The position numbers and the translations under genes were made by a program. DNA of 54,868 bases from positions 1 to 54,868 of the forward strand of contig CAICTM010000648.1 in the NCBI GenBank assembly GCA_903772945.1, in the 5' to 3' direction. Position 1 is the first letter of the stretch; each line of letters begins with the position of its first letter. Shown piece after piece: positions 1-10,977 of the stretch. The notes under the pieces were generated by a model, which saw only the letters and a program-made list of their open reading frames with translations, made no database searches and was not told the DNA's origin. This DNA comes from Seminavis robusta (lineage: Eukaryota > Bacillariophyta > Bacillariophyceae > Naviculales > Naviculaceae).

Positions 1-1564
1 AGTAGGCCAACCAGCCACAGCAACCGTAGCTCCTACTCCAGGTACTAACTCTGCACCATTATGACCACCATCCACATAGCGTATTCATGGAGAACCCCAA
101 AAAATGGCACAATGATCACCAACGGGTCAAGCGCCACGGCAGTGCGAAATGCCTCGCAAAAAGGCCAACTGGGGTGAACAGCGCTAATTAGGTAAATCAG
201 TCGAGCAGTAAGCAACGGCTCCCAGCAGTCCCAAATGACAAGCAGGAGCAAGGGCGGCCACATCCAGCCGGCTCTATTCCTCCCTATGCAATCCAGACAG
301 ATGCACCTGCCATCCCCGGAGCAAACCAGACGGGACTAGGTGGATGCCTGCCGTGATGGCGCCTCATATTGGCGCATCACCGCAACCAGCTGGCACGCCA
401 ACGAAATTGTAAACCCACAGGCTCGTAGCTCCAGATGGAGCTAGCGTGAGGTGGAAGTGTAGGCCTCACGAACACAGTAGACACACTGCAGGTGTCCCAC
501 GCTAACGGAGCCACCGACGACACTGACAAGGCTGGGCACTCACCCTGAATGCTCCGTCGCACTCCGTAAGGCTGGTAAAGAGCACGGCACAATAAAGCCA
601 TCGTTGAGATGCCAACGGCGCCCCCGGAGAATTTTGTCCGAGCTGGCCGAGCCGAGCAGTCACCAACCTCTGGGGAGAAGTCATGAGGGCAAAACCACCA
701 GCCAAAACACACGCCACACAAGCACTTCCAATTGCATAGCAACATACAAACATTGCAGCTCGCATGCTGCCTCTACTCAACCACAAAATATGACAAGTGT
801 GGGCTGCTTACCAGGCCATCTCCCTTCCAGCCCCAGAGCTATGCAGCAGACTCCACAGCAGATTGGAAGACCATTGCTCACCTCAACAACTAAACCTGCT
901 CCATGGCACAGAGCACACAAGGTTTCCACCACAACCAACATTTGCAGGAGACCTAGTGGTCAATCACCCACCGTGACACCCAAGGTTCCCAGCCTGGTCC
1001 CCACAGAACCACTACACCTATGGAACAGCAGCGTTGTCCACTAATGACGCAAACCCAGTGCACCGCAATATGGAGAGGTGACAAGTACTAGTTCAATGGA
1101 CCGGAGAGAACCTTAAAAATAGGGAGCATGGCCCTAGTCCTAATAGGGTTCCAAACCAATACAACCAGTCCTGAACTTATGTGCCCCACCAGGGAGGAAC
1201 CCACCACGGCTGACACGCCACCGACAGCGCTTCTTGGATCTTTGTGGGAGAATGGAAAACATTGGGTGGGAGCCCTATATACACGCGCGACCCTTATTTG
1301 AATCCAAGGGCATTTCCGGTGTCTCCTAACCCCACGAGGATGCTGACTGTTGGCCCATAGGGTGCACCGACGTCTCACCACTTAGGGTGAGCCTAACCAG
1401 TCCGTCCACTGTTACCAACCGCTTTCCTACCCCAAAGGCACTGAGGGCTTGCCCAATGGGCATCAGTGGCATAGGGGATGGACCAATCCCGGTGACGCCC
1501 CTGGTTTTCGGACGGGCAACTAGTCTCGTCCCTGTCTGGTAAGCCCATCCATCCCATCCGGTCA
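1..1564. other. Gene-free stretch, no supported gene
   Basis: I see no gene here. Open frames on both strands are short, overlap each other, and show no domain, signal peptide or membrane pattern. Frames on the plus strand are broken repeatedly by stops. The right end joins the ~0.9-kb duplicated block that starts near 1565. This is most likely old repeat or transposon debris. Confidence 0.6.
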
Positions 1565-3360
1565 AGGGACATGATTGCGGGCAAGAAGGCCGTCCACTGA
1601 GAGCTTGCCGCGCTGAATCGGCCTGTGGCCAAGCCACGAATATTTGTCTACATACGAAGAAAAACAACAAAGCTATGATAGCAACCAGCACCGCCGACAC
1701 CTACCAGTCTGGCCATGCTGATGAAGCAGGCAACCCCTTGCCTACCTTTGGTCCGAACCAACCAACCATGTCAAGTCCCTCCAGTTGAGATTCCCCATCT
1801 AGCATTGTGTTCCACTAGCACTCGATGCTGAGTGGCCCAGGATGTTCCTTCATGGGGGAGTATGTATTGTAGTTATTTAGTAACTAAGTCGTATATCGTG
1901 GCATTCCCATGAGAGCGGATCCATAGCACTCGTGGGGAGCGATATTTTAGGAGCGAGAGCCTGGATCCCGTCAGAGATAGCTCCAACAGCTATCTGGCCT
2001 ACAGCTCCAGCAGCACAGTTGGCTTATCTCCAGCCAAAGCAGCAAAAAAGGATCGTCCCTTTCTACCATAGTTAAGAAAAATAGTACGAAAGATTGAGAC
2101 CGATCCTGATTAGCTTGTTAGCCCTGATACCGCAGCAGTTGATACCCATATCTGTTGAGGCCGGGCAGAAGGCAGTAGGAGGTAGCAGATAGTACTGTTC
2201 CCAGACTGCCACTGCACGATTGAATAACGAAGGCTCCCAGCTCCTGAGGAGCTGGCCCAAAGGGTCCAGCAGAGAGCTCTGCTGGCCCTCCTGTCTGACT
2301 GACAGGGCCAAGTCCTTGGTTGGGTGCCTACTGGAGGTGTTGGAATACTCCTGAGGCACGACAAGGCTCCCTGAACTGCCTGACTACCGCTGTCCCTGAG
2401 GAAGGGTTTCAGTGAGGTCCAGTCCACTACTTGGGTATTGGAACTGATCCTTCTAGAAACTTATTGGACATGATTGCGGGGCAAGAAGGCCGCTCCACTG
2501 CGAGCTTGCCACCGCTAGACACGGCCTGTGGCAACGCCACAATATTTGTTGCATATGAAGAAAAAGAGAACTATGGCAGCAACCAGCGACGCTGGTGCCT
2601 ACAAGTCCGGCAAAGCTGATGAACCACGCATCCGATTGCCTACCTTTGGTCAAAGAACTGACCAACCATGCAAGTCCCTCCACTTGTGAGATCCCCGTCT
2701 CACATTGTGTTCCACTAGCAGCCGATGCTGAGTGGCCCATGAATGTTTCGTTCATGGGGAGAGTTTGTAGATAGTTAGTTAGTAACTAGAGTCGTACCTC
2801 GTGGCTTACCCATGAGAGCGGATCCATGCGCACTCGTGGGGAGCGATAAAGTCTAGGAGCGAGAGCTCTGGATCCCGTCAGAGATAGCTCCAACAGCTAT
2901 GCTGGCCTACAGCTCCAGCACCCACAGCTGGCTTATCTCCAGCCAAAGCAGCAAGAAAGGATCGTCCTTTCTGTCATAGTTAAGAAAATAGTACGAAAGA
3001 TTTTTAAAAAAAGACCGATCCTGATTAGCTTGTAGCCCCTTTGATACCGCAGCAGTTGATTCCTATCCTGTTGAGGCTGGGCAGAAGCAGTAGGAGGTAG
3101 CAGATAGCACTGTTCCCAGACTGCCACTGCACGATTGAATAACGAAGGCCCCCAGCTCCTGAGGTGAGCTGGCCCAAAGGGCCCAGTAGAGAGCTCTGCT
3201 GGCCCTCCTGTCTGACTGACAGGGCCAAGTCCTTGGTTTGGTGCCTACTGGAGGTGTTGAACACTCCTGAGGCACGACGAGGCTCCCTGAACTGCCTGAC
3301 TACTGCTGTACCTGAGGAAGGGTTTCAGCGAGGTCCAGTCCACTACTTGAGTACTGGAAC
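1565..3360. repeat. Diverged direct duplication, two ~0.9-kb units
   Basis: Unit 1 (about 1565-2444) and unit 2 (about 2463-3360) align along their whole length. Anchor words shared by both include GGACATGATTGCGGG (about 1567 and 2465), TGTTCCACTAGCA (about 1808 and 2708), AGAGCGGATCCAT (about 1911 and 2815) and CTGATTAGCTTGT (about 2105 and 3021). Differences are dominated by one-base gaps. No intact coding frame runs through either unit. I do not recognise the family; it could be a long tandem repeat or a pair of transposon termini. Confidence 0.8.
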
Positions 3361-3877
3361 AAGAATCTATTGAGTGTGTTTGGTACTGTTGCCACTGTCG
3401 TCGATGTAACTATACGGTAGCTGGCTGCAATAGCTGGATTGACAATATTTGGTGAGCATGTATAGGTCAAGGATCCAAGTAGGAGGAACAGGAGACGAAC
3501 GCTGAAAAAACCGAATTTCCTGTTTCCTATTTCCTATTCCGGTGAAGCCAAAATATAGGGATCGAAATAGGCATAAGCCAACCAAACTGGCAATTGAAGG
3601 TTCAACTGAATTTAGAGGTAGGAATAAATCAATATTGTTTAAGATTAGTGCACTCAGCACAAAAGCATGTTAAGCCAGCAAGAGCTGTAAAGACTGGAGT
3701 TACAAATGGAATGACAGATGTAAAATTATGGGTTTGCCGGCGTCGCCAAGGCTATCTTGAAAGAAAGGTGCAATCTCAAAAATGATCCTCCTTCTTCTAT
3801 TTGTCTTTCTGCCGAGGTATGGCAGCTCCCGCTGACTTATTTATTTTATAGGGAGACTTTTTGCTTCAGGATCTTCC

Positions 3878-4620
3878 GACGGTTTTCACTCAGGCTTTAA
3901 AACAAAAATTGAGGACCGTTTGAAACATGCCCTTAAATCTTAAACATGCCCTTAAACATGCCCTTAAAACATGCCCTAATGCCTCGAAATATGCCCTTAA
4001 GCCTTCATTGAAACGTCATGGAACATGCCCTTATCACGAATGAACATGCCCTTAACGATGTATCCTAAGGTCTGGCCGTGGTCAGGCTTTTTTCGCTCGA
4101 CAACACGAAAAATCGAGCTAAAGCTGCTGCTGCACGACTTCAAAGAGTGTTTGCTATGCCTGAGCAGACACCTTCTGCTTCTGGGTACTCTCTCTTTTAT
4201 ATCTCTGAGTGGCAAAGAGCCCTTGCCTGCCACCTTTGGGGCGCTGTAGCCTTAGAGATAACAGAATCAGCAAATAAGAGGCAAAATCGACGATACGGCC
4301 GTATAAAGACTTTCTGAGCACCTTTGAGTGGCAGATTAAGTCTCTTCCTCTTCTCTACTATTTTCTGAACAAGTTTGTTTATGGTAGCTATTGGCAAAAA
4401 GACCTAGAAGAGGTGCGAGAAGCACCATCTTGATAGCAGCTTTTGCTCGATTTTTCGTGTTGTTGAGCGATGCACGCCGGTCGATAGGATACATCGTTAA
4501 AACATGCCCCTAAATCTGAAACATGCCTTTAAACGTGCCTTTAAACAAACAGACCCTTAAAAACATGCCCTTAGAATGAGAACCAGTTGTGGCCGTTTTA
4601 AGGCCTGAGTGAAAACCGTC
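3878..4620. mobile_element. 743-bp inverted-repeat element (MITE-like)
   Basis: The ends are inverted repeats: GACGGTTTTCACTCAGGC at 3878 is mirrored at 4603-4620, with 22 of 23 terminal bases matching. A second nested inverted repeat pairs about 4047-4140 with 4428-4510, both containing a CTCGATTTTTCGTGTTGT-type core and GGATACATCGTTAA. Just inside each end lie about eleven copies of ACATGCCCTTAA or close variants (about 3926-4050 and 4500-4571). No transposase is visible, so this looks non-autonomous. I could not define a target-site duplication. Confidence 0.75.
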
Positions 4621-4797
4621 GAACGGTCCAGAGATACATCATATCTAGGGAGCTAAGTTAGACATGGCACGTGATTTCTACGCATGTGGTCCGGTTTGTG
4701 TGCATGACTAAGGGAGTTTTGGACACGAAGTTCTACTAGCTAGTCACGAGCAAAATAGTATTACCTACCACCACACTATGGCAGAATCAAGTACCTT

Positions 4798-5194
4798 CTA
4801 TGGTGATGCTTGTGACGATCTCCTTGCTTCATTCTTGTCTAGATGGCTGTAGGCATCAAAGGCCAGGTAGTTGAAGAAGGCTCCGATGAGGTTAAAGCTC
4901 CACCATTTCTGATGGTCGAAGTCGCATTGGATGCCGTCCAATCCATTGTAGGGAATCTGCTCAACTTCGGTGATTGGATCGTATCCTAGGCGGATGTTGT
5001 AGCCTTTAGAATCACAGTATCCCTTGAGGAAGAAGTTGAATTGATTGATGGCCGCCATCGAGGAGTGATGTGGTTGCAAGGTCCTCATCTTCGACTGCGG
5101 TGATAACTGAGAGGTTTAAATTTGGATCCATTGTTGCGAGGAATGATGACTTCCGGAGGCTTTGGAATTCTTCCATGTCGAATGAGAAGTTCAT
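4798..5194 (-). pseudogene. Broken reading frame, family unknown
   Basis: Two overlapping minus-strand frames look like pieces of one protein split by a frameshift at about 5020-5090. The upstream piece (from 5194) is acidic and contains the words SLRKSSF and VITAVEDEDLATTS. The downstream piece (to 4798) contains AAINQFNFFLKGY and DGIQCDFDHQKWWSFN. Residue composition is protein-like and unlike the other short frames nearby. There is no intact start-to-stop version. I do not recognise the family. It sits in repeat-rich DNA and may be a gene or transposon relic. Confidence 0.4.
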
Positions 5195-5678
5195 GCCGAG
5201 CAGAGTACTTCATTCATGCCAGGATCCTTCAGGATGCTTCAAGATGGTTGACACTCTGGTTATTCAACTGTTGTTCCTATTGTCGGAGTTGTGGCTCACC
5301 TTGCTCTCGATTATGTAATTAGGCCAGTTCAAATTACTTAGGGGTCTTCCAGTGGTGAGGTTGTGAAAACCCCGAGGGCACAATAGATCTGCGCTACTGC
5401 AGTAGTATGGAACCTAGAGCCAGCAGTGTACCGTTCGGTACTTTAAAAGATATATGAAGCATGTTAGCTATACCCCAAATATGCACACATCAGGGATGGC
5501 CAAAGAGGTGAATTGATTTGTTGTTCCCGAATTGGTATGCGTAGTTGTGTTTCCTAAGAAAACCCCAGGAAGATGCCGTAAATCATTAATCGGAACTAAA
5601 AAAAGCATTACCAATTTCTTAACTATTCCAACGGTGCGTAAAAACCATGTTGAATTACACACATATGTCTGTAACATA

Positions 5679-5926
5679 TCAGTAAAAATCAGTAAGAAGT
5701 GTGTACAAGTGTGTAGGAGTCAGTAATTTCTGACCAGAAGTCAGTAAAATATCAGTAATCCGTGTGAAAAAACGGCATAGAGTCAGTAAGAATTGTTGAA
5801 ACATGCACCATAGTCAGTAAGAGTCAGTAACGGTCAGTAAATGATGTGTAAAAGTGTGCACAAGGTCAGTAAACACTTTGGAATGTCAGTAATTACTGAC
5901 ATGTTCGGATTTGAAAGCATTACTGA
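5679..5926. repeat. Cluster of TCAGTAA heptamers
   Basis: Eleven copies of TCAGTAA occur on the plus strand within 214 bp (5679, 5689, 5720, 5741, 5752, 5783, 5814, 5824, 5834, 5866, 5886). They are followed by two reversed copies, TTACTGA, at 5893 and 5920. Spacing is irregular (10-32 bp). GTGTGTA- and GTGTAA-type words are interspersed. This resembles the subterminal motif arrays of some DNA transposons, or a dense protein-binding array. Confidence 0.8.
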
Positions 5927-5949
5927 CATTTTCATCAGCACTTTGAGTC

Positions 5950-6420
5950 GTGATTACCACTTTACAACATCTTCCTGTTCTCTCTTGGAATTTTAGAAAA
6001 CTCTCTTCCTCTCTTATGAGCGATTTTAGAGGTGTAAAACAAAAGATGGAAAACAGACTTATTTTATTACTGAGAGTCTTACAGTCGAGTCGGTATGACT
6101 ACCTAGGTGACAGGTGCTGCCTATGTGGAGTTTGATGATTGGCAAGACTATACTTGGGCTGCCACAAATCAGGTTCACAATTCTGAATCGAATCAGATTG
6201 TTGGTAGCCCCATAACAGTTCTACTTTCACCTTTCCCATCGATCCGGGCAAATTGGATGGAAGTAGGTGTGTGCAGCAGGCCTCTCTCCAGAGCCACTGC
6301 CTTTGGCCTTTGCCTTTGCCTTGCCTAGAACCTCTCTCTCTCTCTCTGGCTAGTCTAGTTAGAGGTTCAGACGCAATTGTCTCGATTCATAGTATTGCAG
6401 CTCAGCTGGATTAAAATTTG
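5950..6420. other. No gene seen; CT microsatellite
   Basis: Only short frames without recognisable content. A (CT)n run lies at about 6332-6347, preceded by CTTTGCC-type repeats from about 6301. Confidence 0.6.
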
Positions 6421-6441
6421 ATGAGTACGGTACGTATTCTC

Positions 6442-6499
6442 GTACCGGTACCGTACTAGTACTATTAAGCTACTAAAAATACAGGTACCGGTACCGTAC
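6442..6499. repeat. Paired GTACCGGTACCGTAC palindromic elements
   Basis: The word GTACCGGTACCGTAC occurs at 6442-6456 and again at 6485-6499. It contains the self-complementary core GTACCGGTAC. Related words occur in many other intergenic gaps of the window, for example 13811-13824, 18665-18675, 22191-22205 and 47760-47800. Confidence 0.8.
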
Positions 6500-6699
6500 T
6501 GTTGGGGTGTTGGGGTACATGCACGTAAGTGCTTGTTGACTTTACACTAAGGTTGTTAAAGCTTGACGTTGCCATGCCAATTATGATCATTCTTTGTCAA
6601 CATCAATTAATTGTGCGAACAAATTGGCCCATGTTGGAACCGCGTGTACAGTAGAGATTTATGTACTAGTAGAGATGTATGGTACCGGTGCGGTTCGGT

Positions 6700-6816
6700 A
6701 CCAGAAGTAGATTGACCATTCGGTAAGACTGTTGCACGCAGTTGGAGTTCTCACTCTTACCAGAAGTAGATTGACCATTCGGTAAGACTGCTGCACGCAG
6801 TTGGAATTCTCACTCA
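6700..6816. repeat. 59-bp tandem repeat, two copies
   Basis: Copy 1 starts at 6700 and copy 2 at 6759. Both begin with ACCAGAAGTAGATTGACC and include GACTG(T/C)TGCACGCAGTTGG. Only a few substitutions separate them. It lies about 240 bp upstream of the start codon at 7055, so it is in or near that gene's promoter. Confidence 0.9.
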
Positions 6817-7054
6817 TTCAGTGACCAGTGGTCGAGCAATAGAGAAGGTAGTAGTACCTTCAAGCTGGCATCACTTACTTAGTCATTTACCCCTCTACTA
6901 GTGTAATTCCATAGTAATATAGATATGTATATATCACTTTTTCGGCTCATGAAAGTGGACGGCTCTTCACATTGTTGTTATTCTTATTCAGAGTACACTG
7001 TACTGTTTTCCGACCTGCAATCTGCGGCCCCAAGCCATTGGTAATTGTTATCCA

Positions 7055-10000
7055 ATGAGCACGACACAGCAGTCACATCACCACCCCGGTGGTGGCAAGG
7101 CAAAAAAAGCCGAGGCCTCGAGTGAGATTTTGGACCCCAGCCATGGGATTGTGAACTCGCAGAAAAAAGCCAATCCTACTACCGGTACTTGTAGGCAGAC
7201 GGGTCAATCCCATCGTAGTAGTTCGCCACGAGACATTGTCCAACGGACAAGAGAAGTTCCGATCGCGAAGAAAAACGAGCTTGGTGGAGACCAGCAATTG
7301 AAAATGAAGAGTTCCCTGCCAAAGCGCCAGCAACTCCCATCTCTAAGACAAAGCAACGAATCATTCATCAGTGAAGAACTTTTGGAAACTATCATTGGAG
7401 CGCCCAGAGCAGCCAAGCCTTCGGAAAAAGAAAAGCTGCCGAAGACCACATTTGCTGGGGCGTTAAAGGAAAAGAAGTCTGGTACTATTGGCATGGAAAA
7501 GCAGGAGATGCAAACCATGAATACAGAAAAGATCAAAGTTTCATCGTCAAAGGCAATGCACTCCTCAAAATGGTGTTCCAAAAAAGTGCAAAAGAAGAAT
7601 CTCAAGCCAAAGCGCCAGCAACACCCGTCACTAAGACAAAGCAACGAATCATTCATCAGTGAAGAACTTTTGGAAACTATCATTGGAGCACCCAGAGCAG
7701 CCAAGGCTCCACCAGAAAAATCTGACGGAAAATCTTCCAACAAGATGCTGTTGAAGACCTCCGATGGTGCGGATGAAGGACATACCGAAACTGAAACCAG
7801 TTGCATGTCAAGGTAAGAGCTACACTGCAAGCTGCAACTCGGGATATGGATGAACTTTCATTGGCTGAAGTAAGCCTCTCATCATCTGTCTCCTCTCTCC
7901 CCCGCGTTGCAGTCAAGAGCAGAATCGGGAGAGTCTTCCCGGTGCCTTCAAAGAATACCTGTCCGCTCCTACTGTGGCGGCAGGGGCTCATTTCTCAGAG
8001 TACTTTGGTTTGGACTGCTCGAAGTCCTTTACTCAATCCTTTACAGGTGATGCCCATGACAAAGGAAAGGGAGCGCCAACAGAATACATGATGCCTAGCG
8101 TACTTCCCTTTGATGCAGTCTTGGTGCCAAGTAGTTGTGATGAAAGCAGTGATAGTGGGAGGTCAAGCAGCGATGGAGATGGATGGATTCATGCTGTGTG
8201 CAATTCCTCTCATCACGGAGAATCGGGCTATGATGTGGAAAAGAACCGACCCCAGCTACCACCAATGCTTCCCGAGCATTCAGTGAGGACGCTGTTGAAA
8301 GACGAGGATGACGAAAATGGCATCACGAACAAGAGAACTCTTCTAGGAGTTGGCTTGTTGATGGTTGCCTTGATCGTTGTTCTTGCTGTATTGCTCCCGA
8401 TCTTTGCCGCCTCGTCGTCATCATCGGGCGGGGCAAGCAACACTGCATGGCAAGCGCAGGACACTGAAAACAAAAGCATTTCTGGTTCCCCCATGACTTC
8501 ACTGACAACACTGCAGAAAATTCGAATCGATGGGATCCTCAAATGCACTGTTGGATGGGAGGGGGAAGCTGGGGCCGCGACAACGTTTGAAGGACCCCTG
8601 ACAAGGTTTGAAGAGCACTTGTGCCTTGCAATTGGCGCTGCCTTGAATGTCACCGTGGAATTTGTGCGCACATCTGGCAATGTCGACCGTTTTGCGGTTC
8701 TGGCCAACAAGACGGTGGATATTGCCTCGAGAGTGGTCACCCATACCATGCAGCGTCAATTTCAAGAACCGACATCTCAGAGAGCGTTCGCCTTTACAGT
8801 CCCCTACTTGTACTCGGGAATGCAAGCTGGCGGTGATCCTACCATGGTGTTCAACTGTGCCGAGAAAGACTTTCTCCATACTTCTGGCGGCTGTGAAGAA
8901 CTGAGAGTGTGTGTCATGAAAAGTACATCGCACTTGAGAGTGTTGAAATCGATGCTACCGGTCCGAAGGATGCATCTGGTTCTAAATGAAGCTGAAATGT
9001 TTGAAGCTTTCATGGGCGGCCTTTGTAACGTCATGGCTCACGAAGGCCATATTCTTGCAGAAACGGTTGTTCGTCAGGCAGGATACACGGGTGACTATGT
9101 CATTGGCGATACTCTCTTTACGAAAGAGCCACTAGCATTGGTCATGCGCAACGATGATGCTGAGTTCTCTGATTTCGTCAACGCCATCCTCATGAGTCTC
9201 ATGGTTGCGGAGCTCCACAGCACTACCGTGTTCCCCACGACCATTTCGAATGTCTATCCTTTGGAGGACGGGGCGTTGAACTATCAAGATGCCTTTCGAG
9301 CTGCCGTCGGAGTGGGTGGTAACTATGGGGAGCTATTTGATCGTATCTTGGCTCCATACCTTCAACGGCAAGTAGTCAACCAAGTCAGAACTTTTTCCAA
9401 AGATGTCGGAGATAACGGCACCGGGCTGCTTTATGCACACCCCTTCGGGTTGCTGGATGTCCCTCCGGACAACATCACTTATGGTCCAACCTTGACAACC
9501 GTACTGAGACGAGGGTATCTCCGATGTGGCGTTATTGCTCAAGAGCAACCCGGCCTTGCTTGGTGGGACGACGACGACAACAACACAGTATCTTCGTATG
9601 TTGGGATGGATACTGATTACTGCAAAGCCATGGCAGCAAGCCTCTTTCATGGTGCATATGATAGCTTGGAGTTTGTTCGGTTGACGAACATCAGTGATGG
9701 TGCTGTCCGACTTCACCGACAAGAGGTGGATGTAGTTGCAGGGGCTGCATGGACGTTGGAAACCGACGTTCGAGAACCAACAACAGGTATCGGCTATTCA
9801 TTCTCACAGCCCTACTTTTTCAGCAGCAACGGTGAAGGCAATGATTCGGGTGCATTTTGTCTCATGACGCGACAAGATGACCATGAATGGGCATCTTTGG
9901 CGTATTGGACGGTTGCTGCTACTGTTTTTGCAGAAGAAGAAGGAATCACTTCAGCTGTCTCCATTGGGATGCCTGAAGTTTTGCTCTTTGGGGAACGATT

Positions 10001-10166
10001 CAAACGGTTGTTTCGAGATGTGATTCTCTCAGTGGGGAACTATGGAGAAATCTACGAGCGCAATATGGAGGCGTTCCTTCCAAGACAATCTCCAAACACA
10101 CTGAACAAGAGTCCCAACCAGGGGCCCCAGCATTTCCCAGCACCTGGCTTTCTTTCGTTGTTGTGA
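7055..10166 (+). CDS. Membrane-anchored tandem amino-acid-binding protein (SBP_bac_3-like)
   Basis: Two exons, 7055-7812 and 7913-10166, joined across a 100-bp GTAAGA...TTGCAG intron (phase 2), give 1003 residues. Residues 1-390 are low-complexity and cytoplasmic. They contain a duplicated ~32-residue motif around SLRQSNESFISEELLETI (about 90-121 and 185-216) whose DNA is nearly identical. One membrane span lies at about 396-418, so the C-terminus should be outside (type II). Outside are two domains like bacterial periplasmic solute-binding proteins. The second has RCGV, a GMDTDYCKAMAA helix, VDVVAGAAWTLETD and a terminal SVGNYGEIYERN, all close to the AapJ/BztA general amino-acid-binding family. 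The first domain is more diverged. No channel or kinase domain is present. Likely a nutrient-sensing or binding receptor of bacterial origin; the function is inferred. Confidence 0.85.
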
Positions 10167-10977
10167 ATATAACACAAGCATAAGATTATCTAATGTACGG
10201 TATTTTTCAAAACCTTTTTCCCTCGCCTCCTTCCTGTGTTGCTACGATGTAGCTACTAGCTACTACTAGTATCTCTAGGAAGCAACCTGCAAGACAGTGC
10301 GTCGTGCCCGTGCCGCGAGAAGAAAGGTTCCCACGGTCGTCAACGTGGAAAACTTACAATGTCGAATCAACAAGCCAGTTCAAGCTGGGATAAATAAGCC
10401 GACCACCTTTGGTGGCAAATCGGCACCAGGGTGCGGAAATGGGACTTAAATCTTTAAAGCCACCTTTCAAGAACCAGTGGTATCGGCAACTCAATTGTAG
10501 AAGAGAAGAAAGGTGGCGAGATGGGAAGCGGAAGCTGCATAATCTTCTCTTGCGTTCCTGCATCGTGCCCTCCCCTTGCGCTCTGTCCACATCCTCATCT
10601 TAGCTCTCTCTAATCCATAGTAAACCCCTTATAAGAGATAATCTTCTGAGATGGGATCCAAGTCGACTCACTGGTCATGGTGGACAAGAGAAAGCAAAAC
10701 CGATTATGGGACATCACAAGCAATGTCATGATACTATGTCACTGGAGATCTGTCTCATGAATCTGAGGACCGATTTAGATCCCATTGATCAAACGTCCTG
10801 CTCTTCAGAAAGTCTCCTTTTGCTACCCAACAAACTGCTGTTCTACTGCCACCATCGTAACAAACGGGAGATACATTACCTCCGCACCACACCCAAGTTG
10901 CCTTCCAGAACCTTGCTTTCGACTTGCTCTTATCCCCTGTTGTTGACTTGACCATGGAATTTCAATAGGCTGATCCT
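10167..10977. other. Intergenic gap, likely promoter of the channel gene
   Basis: No gene seen. It holds a short TAGCTACTAGC-rich stretch at about 10245-10270. A stop codon in the channel frame at 10966-10968 closes the upstream frame, so no further coding exon is directly attached. Confidence 0.5.

Noticed and set aside
604..1044. 146-codon plus-strand open frame
   Set aside because: Composition is biased to T, S, P, H and Q with no domain, and an equally long frame lies on the opposite strand. It looks like low-complexity chance.
1565..3360. A pair of LTRs around a retrotransposon
   Set aside because: The two units abut with almost no internal region, and no gag-pol remnant is convincing between them.
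4025..4317. Overlapping plus-strand frames inside the inverted-repeat element
   Set aside because: They read across nested inverted repeats and resemble no transposase.
5679..5926. CRISPR-like array
   Set aside because: The repeat is only 7 bp with irregular 3-25 bp gaps, and the context is eukaryotic.
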